From contig CATQJL010000001.1 of NCBI GenBank assembly GCA_958299035.1, positions 10,949,817 to 11,013,816 on the forward strand: DNA of 64,000 bases, in the 5' to 3' direction. Positions 1-12,205 of the stretch are shown here, piece after piece. The notes beneath the pieces were generated by a model. That model was not told the origin of the DNA. It searched no databases and was given only the letters and a program-made list of their open reading frames with translations. Positions within the stretch are counted from its first letter, which is position 1. Each line of letters opens with the position of its first letter. Both the position numbers and the translations under genes were made by a program. The stretch comes from Cylicocyclus nassatus (lineage: Eukaryota; Nematoda; Chromadorea; Rhabditida; Strongylidae).

Positions 1-287
1 ATGAAAGTTTTAAAAAATCGTAAAACTTGATCATCTCAAAAAGCATGGGTCGTAGATTTTGGTTATTTTCTGAAAGCCCATTGACTATGCTGCAGTAATT
101 TTACAGCGACTGGAAACAGGACGGAATTCTGCATCGAATTCCTCCAAGATCTCTTAGAAGCCTTTGTTCCATCACATGTGGCGTCCGTTTGAAAAAAGCG
201 AAATTACTTTCGGAATGACCTAATATTATAATGTTATTATATTATTGCAATATTACATTATGTATTGAATAATATTATCTTATGTAT

Positions 288-400
288 AAAGCTGAATGTC
301 TGTATGTCAGTCTGTATGTCTGTATGTGTGTACTTATGTTCCGAATAGAAAATTCCTTTTCTGAACCGATCGGGACCAAACATTTGGCAGGAGGGTGTAG
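288..400 (+). repeat. Copy of the GTTCCGAATAG dispersed repeat
   Basis: A run of CTGTATGT-type repeats is followed by GTTCCGAATAGAAAATTCC and a GAACCGATCGGGACCAAAC-like block. The same order (CTGT/TGTA repeats, GTTCCGAATAG, then a GGACCAAAC block) occurs near 12.11-12.31 kb, where it borders the ~118-bp TATCGAT array. Here the array itself is absent, so this is an isolated end of the family. The short frames reading across it are repeat-derived. Confidence 0.7.
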
Positions 401-1189
401 CGCAACAGGGTGCGATCAGAAACTTGGCACACAAACTAAGTACCATCGTTATTAACTCAAAATTACGATGTCGACAAAGCCCGATGCTCCTTTCGTTTTC
501 CTGTTACTTTTTTTCTGAATCTGGAGTTTCGAAACATAGTTTGGATGCAGTTCATTGAGCAAGAGCGGATCTTTTCGTGAATTTTTGGAATTCGCTTGGA
601 AAATAATTTTCCTTGTTAATCCAAAATTTCAAGCCACTGATAGTAAGTACAATGTCTTGAAAAAGAGATTATGATCCACAAACGACCTTGATTTGAAACT
701 GAAATTACTGCTGGTTGTACACTTACGGTCCAATGTTGCACTCAAACTGCGGTGCATCGTCGTTGATGCTGCTCGCTGTTATCACTCGTTTGAATAAGCA
801 AAATGGAAACCGTTCCAAATCAAACTTAGATTAGTCGAATCCACAATCGCCTACTTGTAGGAGTAGGAGTGTACAATTTCCTCCTCTATGTTTTTAGAAG
901 GTGAACTGAGGGACAGTATTTTTCGCACTCTATAACTGAAAGCTTAAGATTTTAATCTCTCGTCAAAACACAAAGAAAATTTCGTAATCTCCGTTACCGT
1001 GAAGATTGTAAAACCTCTCAATCCAAGGCGCTAGCTATGAGGACGCAGTAACTTTCTAAAAGAGGATTTCGGACAGACAATACATGGAGGAAAACGAAGG
1101 CACACTTATTCTGAACTCAATTCAACCGTACTTCGTCTCCATACTGTGTTTGCCGATCACACGCTTATTCCGTATTTATGAATCGAGTA

Positions 1190-1450
1190 TTCACACACTG
1201 GAAGCGTACGAGCCGCGGTCCCAAAAGGCCTTTCGGGCCCCTCGCTGTTTTGATTTGAGGGCGTGGCCGGGGGTGCGGCCGACCCGCGGTCCTTTGTTCA
1301 TGTTATTATCATTGCATCGGCCGAGCCGCGGGAGGAAATGGGCTCACCGGCTTAGCCGCGGCCCTCAATGATGGGGAGCATTGCAACGTCCCGCGGACCA
1401 AAACTTGTGCAAGAAACTCCGGCAGCTCGGCCGCTCTGAGCGTAAAGGAT
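1190..1450. repeat. GC-rich island, probable miniature-element remnant
   Basis: This block is far richer in G+C than its surroundings and carries several CCGCGG-centred subrepeats (GAGCCGCGGTCCC, GACCCGCGGTCC, GAGCCGCGGGAGG, TAGCCGCGGCCC). A similar GC-rich patch lies at about 1.70-1.82 kb. No open frame in it resembles a known family. Class unknown. Confidence 0.35.
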
Positions 1451-2215
1451 ACTTGAAGGTGTACGACGCATGGTCAGACTGCTCTCGATAACCTCGGATG
1501 TTCTCCGGGATAAGAACAAGATCATATGTTGCCTTATGAATAACTTTTGATAGCATCTTGACTTCATTCAATTTTGAAGTCGGACTGGTTTCCGAAATTG
1601 CTATATGGATGGCTTCAATTTTTGCTTTTACTGTGTATTTTTCTATGTGCCATGTTGTGCCAAGGCCCAATTAGACAGAGTTAGAATGAACTATGGACGG
1701 CCCGACAACCAGCTGCGGATGAGCCGAGGCTCATCGCCGGAAGATCCGAGGCCCAATCTCCGGCCGAGTCACGGTAGCTGCGAAATTCCAGCCGAAAAAG
1801 GCCTCGGCTTGTCCGCTTCCAGTGTCTGGGATTCTTAGGGACACGAAATAATGAGAAATAAAAAACTCCAAGCGGGTATTCTTGAAGACTTGCAACTGGC
1901 TTGAGAAGCTTGAAAGGTTTGACGCAAGATAGGATCAAAACTGAAATCAAATTCCTTTCTTAGCAAATAGTTAACACTTTAGCGCCCGACATTCATTCAA
2001 GCTACGGGCAGAAGTGCGACATTTTTCTTCCTCATAGATTAGATAAAAGAGTTGAAAATGGAGTAGGCCACAGCTTTACAAATTCAGTACAAGATTTGAA
2101 GACTGTCGGGATGTAAAACGTACTAATCATATTATCTCAGCCGAGTAGTCGTGATATTAACCAGAATTAACATAAAGTTGTTCATTTGTAAAGCATTTTT
2201 GTTCTCTACATGAAA

Positions 2216-2400
2216 TGGCTATAACTCTAGCAATATAAAGTAGCTATACATGGCGTGTTTAGGGCAGTCTAAAACATCGATCTTAGTGCCCATACGATTT
2301 TTGTGACCTCCAGAATTTCTGCAAACTTTTATAACTTCGGCTGTCCGAAATTCCTGTGTCTCTTGTGATTATGGTCCTGTTTTCCACAATTTCTCTGCAA
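2216..2400 (+). repeat. Dispersed repeat, related to the insertion at 21.06-21.24 kb
   Basis: The order ATACATGG, GTTTAGGGCAG, GTGACCTCC, AGAATTTCTGCAAA matches, with mismatches, the segment inserted at 21,056-21,237. Two diverged copies in one window indicate a mobile short repeat. No coding capacity or terminal repeats were seen at this copy. Confidence 0.5.
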
Positions 2401-2499
2401 TCTGTAGAGTATAAAAACTTGACTGACTTTACAGCGCAGAGCTCCCGTAATGTTGATCCGCTTTCAATGTAATCAAGCCTCCTTTTCTGCTTGTAACAG

Positions 2500-3027
2500 G
2501 GGAGGAGGCGCACAAAAAGTTATCAGCATAAAAAATCATGTCGTTTCACGGAAACGGAAGTAATGTTGAATGCCGGAAGTCAAAAAATTACAATTTAGGA
2601 ATTGAATGAATTTTGCACTGGCCCTTTGAGCAACTTGTCATGGTCCTTCACTTTGATTGCGATCTCTGGCGGAGAGGGGACCTTCTTACAAAAAAAAGTT
2701 ATTTTAATATGTTTAGTTTAAATCTAGCTCAGAATTGAAACCTACCAAATTTGTAAGAACGTCAAAAGCTTTTTTGTCGAGGCGCAAGATAGCTTAAATT
2801 ATAGTTCTTGACGTTATCGACTTTTGAGTGTTCAAAAAAGTTTCAAATCTTTTCTATCAATTTTTGTTATATGTACTATATTTGTTATGTACAGTAGGAA
2901 ATGCAAGGAATATAAAAAGGTGGGGTTCAGCCTTAAGTGGACTGAAACAAGTTGTTTAGAAGAAACGGCGAGTTGGCCGCACTTGAGGCAATTCGCTGTA
3001 ATTCAGGTTTTATGCAACAAATGTTTA
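2500..3027. other. No gene recognised
   Basis: Ordinary A+T-rich sequence between the dispersed repeat and the Tc1-type element. Only short unconvincing open frames occur. Confidence 0.4.
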
Positions 3028-3029
3028 TA

Positions 3030-6000
3030 CAGTGCTGGCCAAAATTATAGGTCCACTCTAAAAATTGCCATAACTCACTCTTTTGTGAATGAAATTTTCC
3101 AAAATTTGGTAGAGACGTGTGTTTACCAGCCTACTATCAGTCTTTAAGACGGTTCTCGTTTTCGTTTGATTATTCAAGAAAAAATTAGAAATTCTGAAAA
3201 AAGCAGGCTTGAAGGCTGGCCAAAATTATAGGTCCACCTGGAGTTTTTACTGATTAAAGCACTTCTTAACTCCCGAATTTTTTTAGGTAGGCACACATCC
3301 AAAAACGTTAAACAGCTGCATTGGTCAAGCTGTGTCATACCTCCAAAAAGAACTGATTATTTGCTTTTTTGCCTTGAAGATGCACTCACATGTATTTCGC
3401 TCCACAAACCTGCCTTGAGTAAAAAATTCTGCAGTTTCTCAGCTGGATCGAAAGGGACGGGGTTTCATCTATCTTCTGGATGTTTTTTAACGTGAGCATT
3501 GAGGAAAAAATCGCCTTTTTGTTGCTGAAGCAAATTTGACATCGGCTTAATCGGCAGAGTAAGCCTCGCTTTCTGCCCTAAAACCCTTTATGGGGTGCGT
3601 AGCAAGTGTTACCCAGGCAGCCGCCTGGGGTCGCAGCCAGCCGCCAGAGTTGGCACCAGCGTCGCGGCTGAGCTACCGTAAGTGCGCTCTCGTCGTCCGC
3701 AATCTCTCGCAGAGAGATTTTCGCAGCAGCCTCGCACCTCTCGCGCTGAGGTGCGAGAATTCCCTCAGAGGTCGAGCTACTACCACATATTATATATCGA
3801 TCAACACAGCGAAAAATTTGTAGTTTATTAGTAATATACATTACAAAAATATACAAAAACAAAAAAGTTAAATAAATAAATTGATGGAATGATTACAAAA
3901 TTAAATTGAAACCATAATATCGTGGAGTAAGTTCATAAAGAATTTAAAATAGATTGTTGAATGTTTTTTGGCATAGTTCGTTGTGACCTTTGGGGCAGAA
4001 GACTTCTAACACCAACTAGGATAGATATTAGAAAAAGTGTGCCACATATGGAGGTATAACTTTTAGTCCGAAAAATGTTGCGAGTTTAGAGCTGCCAGAA
4101 GAAGAAAAGGGGACCGCAGAAACAAAGAATAAGCCCCGGTGTCCTTTTCAACGAAACCGCCTTCTCGATTCTGAAAACTTTATGGAAATGTAGGTTCCCT
4201 GACTAGATTACAACTAGGTTCAGTAGAAAGAAAATGACTTTAGCACTGAAGGCTAGAAAAAAGTTCTAGCAAATATTGTGAGAACGGGCTATGCAAGAGA
4301 AGGTGTTCGTTTACTAGGTAATTCCTTGTTTCTTTTCTCATTTCGAGATTAATTGTGAAATGTTGGATTTTTGGATTTTTTGTGGATTTTTTAGAGCTGC
4401 ATCCTCGCAAGTAAATAGGGTAGAAATGAACAGCATCACCGAAGAATTAAGAATTTTACCGGATGGGGAGGATTTCTTACAAATTCAATTGCCAAATATT
4501 CATATCTACTATTCCGATGTAGTTATTGAGGTAATTGCCCACAAAATTGATTTTGAAATTCTCCTAAACTTTTGGAAAATTAAGACAGTCAAATCGGACT
4601 AAAAGCGCGATCGGAGACGGCGTCCACAAGTTAAATCCGATCACGATTCAAGCCGGGATAGAAAAAGGCCAACTTACTCCACGATATTATGCTTTCAATT
4701 TAATTTTGAAAGCATAATATTTTGTCCATCAATTCATTTATTTAACTTTTTTTGTTTTTGTATATTTTTTGTAATGTATATTACTATTAAACTACAAATT
4801 TTCCGCTGTGTTGATCGATATATAATATGTGGCAGTAGCTCGACCTCTGAGGGGATTCTCGCACCTCAGCGCGAGAGGTGCGAGGCTGCTGCAAAATCTC
4901 TCTGCGAGAGAATGCGGACGACGAGAGAGCGCTTACGGTAGCTCAGCCGCGACGCTTGTGCCAGCTCTGGCGGCTGGCTGCGGCACCAGGCGGCTGCCTG
5001 GGTAACACTTGCACGCCTCCCCCTTTATGCATTGTCATTATAACCTCAAGATATTGTAGAAGCATTCTTTACCCAAGAACAGCTGTTCGTCATACTCGCA
5101 AGTGTCCACAAATCTGCCTGCTTCTTAGTTGTGTGTGCAACGTAATAATGGTGTTACGCGATCCAAATTAGCTTTCCAAGTGCTACCTCACTTAGATTTT
5201 TGACAGTAATTATTTACTAGATAGTGGATACAGCTTGTATTGTATGTTAGCACATGATTCTTCTGAAAATTTTGGTCGGAGCCACAAGTAGCTTGGTGCT
5301 TGTCGTAATCAGTTTCTGCAGAGTGATTTCAGTAATTATACTCGAATGCTAGGATCTTTAGAAAGTTGTAACTATGGTATACGGACTCCCCTTCATAGAA
5401 AAAATGCCTTTACTTTACTCATTGCTTCTGAGAACATTGTAAAAGAAGTTTGAAGACAGAACTTGAGCTCAGGATTGCAGTACTGTCAATATCAGATTTG
5501 CTTCAGCAGCAAAAAGGCGATTTTTTCCTCAATGCTCACGTCAAAAAGCATCCAGAAGATAGATGAAATCCCGTCCCTTCCGATCCATCTGAGAAACTGC
5601 AGAATTTGCTACTCAACGCAGGTATGTGGAGCGAAATACATGTGAGTGCATCTTCAAGGCAAAAAAGCAGACAATCACTTCTTTTTTGGAGGTATGACAC
5701 AGTTTGACCAATGCAGCTGTTTAACGTTTTTGGATGTGTCTACCTAAAAAAATTCGGGAGCTAAAAGTGCTTTAATCAGTAAAAACTCCAGGTGGACCTA
5801 TAATTTTGGCCAGCCTTCAAGCCTGCTTTTTTTCAGAATTTCTAATTTTTTCTTGAATAATCAAACGAAAACGAGAACCGTCTTAAAGACTGATAGTAGG
5901 CTGGTAAACACACGTCTCTACCAAATTTTGGAAAATTTCATTCATAACAGAGTGAGTTATGGCATTTTTTAGAGTGGACCTATAATTTTGGCCAGCACTG
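3030..6000. mobile_element. Tc1/mariner-type fold-back element with IR/DR ends
   Basis: The element starts CAGTGCTGGCC after TA (3028-3029) and ends GGCCAGCACTG before TA (6001-6002), which fits a TA target duplication. The outer inverted arms run from about 3030-3580 and 5480-6000. The core motif GGCCAAAATTATAGGTCC occurs at the outer tip and again about 180 bp inside each arm (3214-3239 and 5791-5815). This is the two-direct-repeats-per-inverted-repeat layout known from several Tc1-like transposons. No transposase frame remains, so it is non-autonomous. A second element is nested inside at 3592-5020. Confidence 0.8.
3592..5020. mobile_element. Nested fold-back element with 8-bp target duplication
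   Basis: CCCTTTAT occurs at 3584-3591 and again at 5021-5028, directly flanking the element. The ends begin GGGGTGCGTAGCAAGTGTT and, on the other strand, GGAGGCGTGCAAGTGTT. Inverted arms extend over about 340 bp (3592-3935 and 4675-5020) and include a GC-rich stretch with GAGGTGCGAG. An 8-bp duplication fits hAT or Merlin type elements; the tips do not decide between them. Inside lies an 80-codon frame at 4360-4602 (starts MLDFWIFCGFFRA) that I do not recognise. Confidence 0.75.
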
Positions 6001-6523
6001 TATTCGTTTACTGAAGCTGGATATGAAGCTGACGGTAAAAAAGGGTAACGGTTGATGCCACTTTGAGACCTTCGCAAGATAATCCGAACATTCATCCTGA
6101 AAGAATAAACTTTCATTTTTTTCCTCTTTTCTTTTCCTTTGATATGTTTTTGGAAGCTCGGTGTCTTGGGATTTGCTTATACCGTAGCCGCTGTCTGAGG
6201 GACTGCCATTGGGCTGAAAAGGTAAACATTATTGAATCTATTTGAAGAACTATTGAGTTGTCCCATAATTGAATACCGTTTTTAGTGTAACCGTCGCCAT
6301 TTTGTATCTTATTTTCAATTAATGTTTCCTGAGTAATCACTCGACAGGACAAAGCAAGCTCTATAAGATGGCTACCAAAAGTCCCGAATCGTATTTCACA
6401 TGAAGTTCTGAGTTCAGATCTGATAGCAGTCAAAAACGAACTTTTCAGAACAAAATCGTATCTCTGCCCCAAAAAATCTTAAGAATTCCCTATTTATCCT
6501 AGCATATGCTTGACACATCGAGC

Positions 6524-6864
6524 ATTCAACTGTACACTTTCCGTATTTTTTCCAGGCTAGAAATAAGGAAAAAATTGTATGTAGTAAAATGGTAAACTTC
6601 GCCCCAAAACGTTCTGAGCTCTTCCCACGCACGTGATCATATCGAACATGTATATGTGCGCTTTGTAGGTGCCCTAGTTTTCGAAAGTGCTGATGTTTAG
6701 GGTAAAAACGGTAAATTATTATGGGACATTCTAATATGATAATACGATATGATCACGTGCGTAGGAAGAGCTCAGAACGTTTTGGGGCGAAGTTTACCAT
6801 TTTACTACATACAATTTTTCCTTATTTCTAGCCTGGAAAAAATACGGAAAGTGTACAGTTGAAT
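6524..6864. repeat. Inverted repeat of ~120-bp arms
   Basis: The left arm 6524-6644 and right arm 6745-6864 are near-perfect reverse complements, starting ATTCAACTGTACAC and including ACGTTCTGAGCTCTTCC. The spacer is about 100 bp. No target duplication is obvious. It is probably a miniature fold-back element. Confidence 0.75.
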
Positions 6865-7087
6865 ACATAGCCCGGCACGAGGGTGGCAGACGGGCTATTC
6901 TGAAAGCGATTGCTTTTGCCGGCTTAGTAAATCACGATTTTCTCATGATCTGTTAACGGCGTGAAGTTTTAGTCATTAAATATCTACAGTTGTGTGTTAG
7001 AAAAGGGGCTTATTGAGTCGCCGCGCATGACGCGCGGACTCACATATTGAGAAAGAAGTAACTCGCGGATAGGAACACATCTTTTAG

Positions 7088-7225
7088 GGCCGCATGCACT
7101 AACATCCCTGCGGCGAGGGGAGCGGCGTCCCCAATGATGAAAAAGCCGCAGCGGCGTCCGCACGCGGTCCCTTCATAACGGGGGACGCCGCTCCCCTCGC
7201 CGCAAAAATGTTAGTGCATACGGGC
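7088..7225. mobile_element. GC-rich miniature element, CTTTTAG target duplication
   Basis: CTTTTAG flanks the element at 7081-7087 and 7226-7232. The arms GGCCGCATGCACTAACAT and GCCCGTATGCACTAACAT (reverse strand of the right end) continue into GCGGCGAGGGGAGCGGCG. The length is 138 bp with no frame. The same GCCCGTATGCAC terminus appears at both ends of the larger fold-back at 33,466-34,856, so the two may share a transposase source. Confidence 0.75.
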
Positions 7226-8308
7226 CTTTTAGTCTGCTGAAGCTGACAATGAGAACAACAGCAGAAATATGCAAGGCTTCTTTCAGCATTTTCGCATATA
7301 CCTCAATGCATCAAATTCTCCCATTCTTTCTCAGATATTTGCTGTTGACTCGAGCAGCTCAAAGTTTGGTGTAAGGCGAAATGACAGCGCGACACAGTAA
7401 TCAGCTTCGCGACAAAATCCGGAGACAGCATCACATGTCGGGACAATGCTGCCCGAGACAACGCTTTAGCGCGACAAGCACCTGGCAGGACATATTTAGT
7501 AGCTCGGGCGCTCACATCCTAATGTTCGGACGCAGCTGGAGCGCGTTATTTCACACGTTTATGCCTATTTCGCCTATTTATTTATTGAATAGAGAAGTGT
7601 ACAAGGTTATAAGCAACATAGATACATTTATTATAAACTTTTAAAAACGGGAGTAATTTGCAAACACATTTTAGCGTTGTCCCGTGTATTACGATTCTGG
7701 GGGTGACTTTGCAGACGTTCGAGCCTCGATAATATTCTCATCCCTAAATTATGCTATGAAAAAAGCAGTAAAGTGTATGCACTGAAACCAACCTGTCTAT
7801 CAGCAAATTTCCACTCAATGAAAACGGAATCAGGTGTGTTGTTACAGCTAAAGTTGAAAAACCATGAATTATTCCAAAGCAACGCCTTGACGCAACATCA
7901 CATTAGTATTTACATAAGCTCAGTGCCGCGGAAATCTTACCTTGCTGAATCATTTGGTTTTTGCCAGAATCTTGTTACCCGCTGAATCAGCCGCAGCAAA
8001 GAAATATCCATCAATTAGTAGACGTCAGAGATTGGAAGCGGTGAAGATTAGCGCCAATTCCACAGAGGGCGTATTTACCTGCAAACGATGAAATAGTGGG
8101 ATGAATACTACGACAGTTATTTTTGAAGTTTCTGAGTGCTACAATACACAAGTATCTTCAAAAAGCAAGTTCCATTTTAACGGCAACTGTGAAAACGGAA
8201 CTGGTGCGAGAACCGTGAAAGCAATGGAGCCTGTCTTTGTAAGAAAGAAAACTTGTTTATGGTATCGATGCAGATAAAAAATCCTCGAAGCACGAAGGCA
8301 CAACTTAA

Positions 8309-8679
8309 AGGCAGCGTCCGGGCAAAAACGAAAAAGTACAGGGGCGCCCGGCCTGGTAAGGCTCAACTGGCAATGCACCAATTTGCTTCTGAAGCGAGAA
8401 TATCGCTTCAGAAGGGGCAATCAGAACGCCCCGACAACCGGGAACGAATCAGTTCGATAAGCCAGAGTGCGCATACCGCACACAGTCAAGACGTAAGGGC
8501 CCACAAAGACTCCGCGTCTTAATCTTGGCGGCAGATGACAAAATTCAAATTAAGAGCCTCTGGAAAAACCCGTTTTCGACGTTTTTGTGCTCTCCGAGCT
8601 GCATTTTTGGAGGCAGCGGGAAGGATAAGCCCAGGTAAGCGAAGAAAATTCCATCCGAAATCTTCCCCGGACGCTGCCT
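8309..8679. mobile_element. TTAA-flanked miniature element (AGGCAGCGTCC termini)
   Basis: TTAA (8305-8308) precedes AGGCAGCGTCCGGG, and the reverse complement CCCGGACGCTGCCT is followed by TCAA, one change from TTAA (8680-8683). An internal hairpin, TTCTGAAGCG with CGCTTCAGAA, lies at about 8388-8414. Two other elements in the window share TTAA plus AGGCA termini (23,665-24,032 and 29,465-29,797). TTAA duplication is typical of piggyBac-type transposition; the class is inferred. Confidence 0.7.
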
Positions 8680-8799
8680 TCAAGAGCAACCACAGTATCA
8701 AATCCGCAAGCACCAGAAGGCCAAGCGGGTTTATCAAGCCAAGATCACTCCATGTTCAACATATCAGGAACCTAACCTCGAGTCATTTGTAACTTAATA

Positions 8800-11150
8800 T
8801 GTGAGAATGCACACTAAGCCATAAACGACGGCACCCATACTAGTAACTATCCCGTGAATCATTTTCTAGCCTAACAAAGTGTAGAAATGTGTTCTACTGA
8901 ATAACATATAACTGACAAATATAAAAGAGACTAGGAAACAAGAAGAAATTACTGAAAATGAGCAGGTACTAGTTTTGTCGTTCGTCACTTAACGCGTAAA
9001 GTGTGCATCACTCAGATTAAGTTACGAATGACTCGACGATAAGCTTTTGAAGCATCCTTTGAAATCCTTTGAAAAAAGGATGAAATACACTGTAATAATA
9101 TCGCAAAAGCAAAGTATGGACACAACTCTTACTCTAAAAACGGCGTCTGTATAGGTGAACGTATTGTGATGGCCGAAATACTGATAAAAAACAGCTGAAG
9201 CAACAAGCAAGCTATCTCGCAGATCCTCAAAGCCCCACTCTCTGTGGTTGGATACTGATGCAAAACAACAGCGGCGACCCCAACAATCAGATGCCTAAAT
9301 TTCGCTGCAAAAGTTGAAGTAAAACTGAATGTAGATTTGAATTCAAGAAGCTACCGACAAATGATAGAGTGATTAACGGAGTGATGAATGATGTGAATGT
9401 TAATAATAGAAGGGTGTGAAAGAAAATGGAATGAGAGCTAACACTAAGGGAGAGCAAGGTCACTGAAGGGCGAGTCTTGGGCCCGAGTCAACAGCGAATG
9501 TCTGAGTTGAGTATAGATATTCGCCTATGCCGACCGAACTTATCAACATGCTTCTATGCACCAGATTTTCAAATATGTTTCCAATGATAAGTTTTGCCAG
9601 TTACAGAATGCACCTTCAACTGTAAGAATGATGCAGTGCAACATTTAGCTTGAAATGATCAATCTGCCATGCTATCTTTTGCATTATAAATAAAGCACTT
9701 TCAGTCGAATTGGCCTTCCATATAAAATCTGTACAGTTCTGAAGAGCACTGAGCTCTTATTCGAAGCTGTTTTCGTTATCTACTGCGCGCCTTTGAATGC
9801 CGAGTTATGAACTTTTTTTGTCCAAAAAAAAACGAACGTCACTAAAGCAAAAAAATTTGAACCGCTAAGACGTGCGAGTATTGGGTTCAAGTCTAATTTA
9901 TGCATGAGTGCTTTCTAGCTAATACACTCGCCATTGCTTTACTTAAGCGATGAAAGGACCGTAACAACCAAATTTATCCAATTTATGCGTTCATTTTTCG
10001 ATCCAAAATACACGCGCAATCAAACGTTTAAGGGCGTGCAGCAGATACTAACAAGGGAATGATACTAATTTAGATTCGCCTTTCAAAATGTGACACATAC
10101 ATTACAATCATGCTAATCCTAGCTGCCTAGCGTCAATCCGAAGCGAGTTATGGGCTTGCATTTTTGAGTAAGTAACAAACTTCTGAACGTTGTAGGACAG
10201 CGTGTAGATAAGAATCTGCTCAAAAAAAGTGCTAGGATGTTAAACTAGAATTAGATTAATGCTTCCGATCTTTGAAAGGAGCATTATACAATTGCAAAAA
10301 CACTAGACGTCGCCACCGTAGCATCAGCAGGTCGAGAAGCACGCAAACTTTGCATAGAGAAGAGACCATAACTCGCTTCAGAATAATGCTGAGCAGCTAG
10401 GAACAGCATATTTGGAACCAGCTTTCCAAGTTGATTCCAAATATATGTGTTTCATCTCAAAAGTCGAATCTAAGTTAGTAGCAGAAGTTAGTATCCTTCC
10501 TTTGTAAGAACAAAACAATTAGCGTCTGATTCTCTACAAAGTAATATACAGCTCAGAAAAGGCCACTCTGGCCAAGAACCATTCCTTGTTAGAGCCTTGA
10601 GAAAAGATGCAAGGTTTGTAAATCCTGACTTTTATCGCGAACGTGATACATATGCAGAATGTGCAGAGTTCAGCGTTTTAATCCAGAGGTAATTCAGAAG
10701 GGTCATGCTCGCAAAATTGCATGGGGTGTTAGTTTACGGCAGTATACGGAAACGCCATGAAATGACCTTTACGAGCCAGTGGAAAGACCTTCAGGAGCAA
10801 CGGTGAGAGCTTAGAAGCAGTCGTGTCGAGGCAATCTTCCTATTTCTGCGATATATCGCTGATTGTATTGATCTTATGTTATCAATTGACGTTGCAAATG
10901 AAAAGTGAAAAAAGACGGAATGTTGCAACGCTATGTTACATCAAATCCCTCTCCCCTCTTTCATACTCCACCTCCTTTTTCCCTATATGCTTATTTGTAT
11001 GTGGGACGACGTATTCGGATGTATTTGCACATACTGGTCTTTACAGAAAATTGAAGGGCAGCAAAGCAATGCATTTGAATAGAGAGACGAAGAATGGAAC
11101 GGGGTTATCTCGAACAACTCAACGCGAGTGTTTGGCAATCTAAGCTTTAT
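8800..11150. other. No gene recognised
   Basis: About 2.3 kb of A+T-rich unique-looking sequence. The open frames are short and lack splice or start context, and I saw no large inverted repeat. Confidence 0.4.
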
Positions 11151-11151
11151 C

Positions 11152-11706
11152 TTATACTAGCTGGCTTACCCGGCTCCGCCGTATCCGGACCAAACTTGGC
11201 ACACATACACTTCGGGCCCCGGCGCGTGTCACAGTCCACTTTTCGTTATCGATCGATGTCGGTTTTACCGATTTTTATCGATTTTTTCGCAGAGTTCACC
11301 TACAGGGCTAGGAGTTGGCACAGGGGGGAAGTGAGCATGGGGATTCCGAATACAATATTAGTTTTCAGAATTATCGGTTACTTTTATTGATTTTATCGAT
11401 TTTTTGTAAATTTTGACATGCGAGGCTGGGATTTTGCACAGGGGGTAATCGAGCATGCTGATTACGAACACAATATTAGTTTTCAGGATCGTCCATTACT
11501 TTTATCGATTTTATCGATTTTTTTGTAAAGTTTGACCTGCGGGGCTGGGAGTTTGCACAGGGGGGTAATCGAGCATGCAGATTACGAATACAATATTAGT
11601 TTTTGGAATTATCCATTACTTCTATCGATTTTATCGATTTTGCAAAATTTGAGCTAGGGGGATGGAATTTGGCACAGGGGTGTAATCGAGCATGCTGATC
11701 ACCCCC
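11152..11706 (+). repeat. ~118-bp tandem array with TATCGATTTTATCGAT motif, forward copy
   Basis: The array is headed by a GGACCAAACTTGGCACACA block, then units repeat GAGCATG...ATTAC, ATCGATTTTATCGATTTTT and GGGGCTGGGAGTT. The GAGCATG landmarks fall at 11,333, 11,451, 11,571 and 11,688, a spacing of 117 to 120 bp. A mirror copy follows directly. Frames across the units are repeat artefacts. The family is unknown to me; tandem units plus a conserved head could fit a Helitron-like or satellite-carrying element. Confidence 0.8.
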
Positions 11707-12205
11707 TTGGGGATGATCAGCATGCTCGATTACCCCCCTGTGCCAACTCCCAGCCCCCTAGCTCAAACTTTGCAAAAAAATCGATAAAATCGATAAAAGT
11801 AATCGATAATCCCGAAAACCAATATTGTATTCGGAATCCCCATGCTCGATTACCCCCCTGTGCGAACTCCCAGCCCCGCAGGTCAAACTTTGCAAAAAAT
11901 CGATAAAATCGATAAAAGTAATCGATAATCCTGAAAACCAATATTGTATTCGGAATCCCCATGCTCGATTACCCCCCTGTGCCAACTCCCAGCCCCGTAG
12001 GTGAACTCAGCAAAAAAATCGATAAAAATCGATAAAATCGATATCGATCGATGACGAAAAGTAGCCTATGACACCCGCCGGGGCCCGTAGCGTATGTGTG
12101 CCAAGTTTGGTCCGGATCGGTTCAGAAATGGAATTTTCTATTCGGAACATACGTACACACATACAGACAGACAGACAGACATACAAACAGACATTCAGCT
12201 TTATA
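11707..12205 (-). repeat. Inverted copy of the ~118-bp array plus head
   Basis: CATGCTCGATTAC landmarks at 11,721, 11,841 and 11,960 give the same unit in reverse. The array ends in the head block, with CCGGGGCCCG then GTTCAGAAATGG and GACAGACAGACAGAC. The junction with the forward copy (GAGCATGCTGATC against GATCAGCATGCTC, centre ~11,707) is a near-perfect palindrome. Confidence 0.8.

Noticed and set aside
1365..1670. A 101-codon minus-strand frame (AKIEAIHIAISETSPTSK...)
   Set aside because: It reads smoothly but begins at TTG, has only weak splice signals and runs into the GC-rich repeat block. A terminal exon cannot be excluded.
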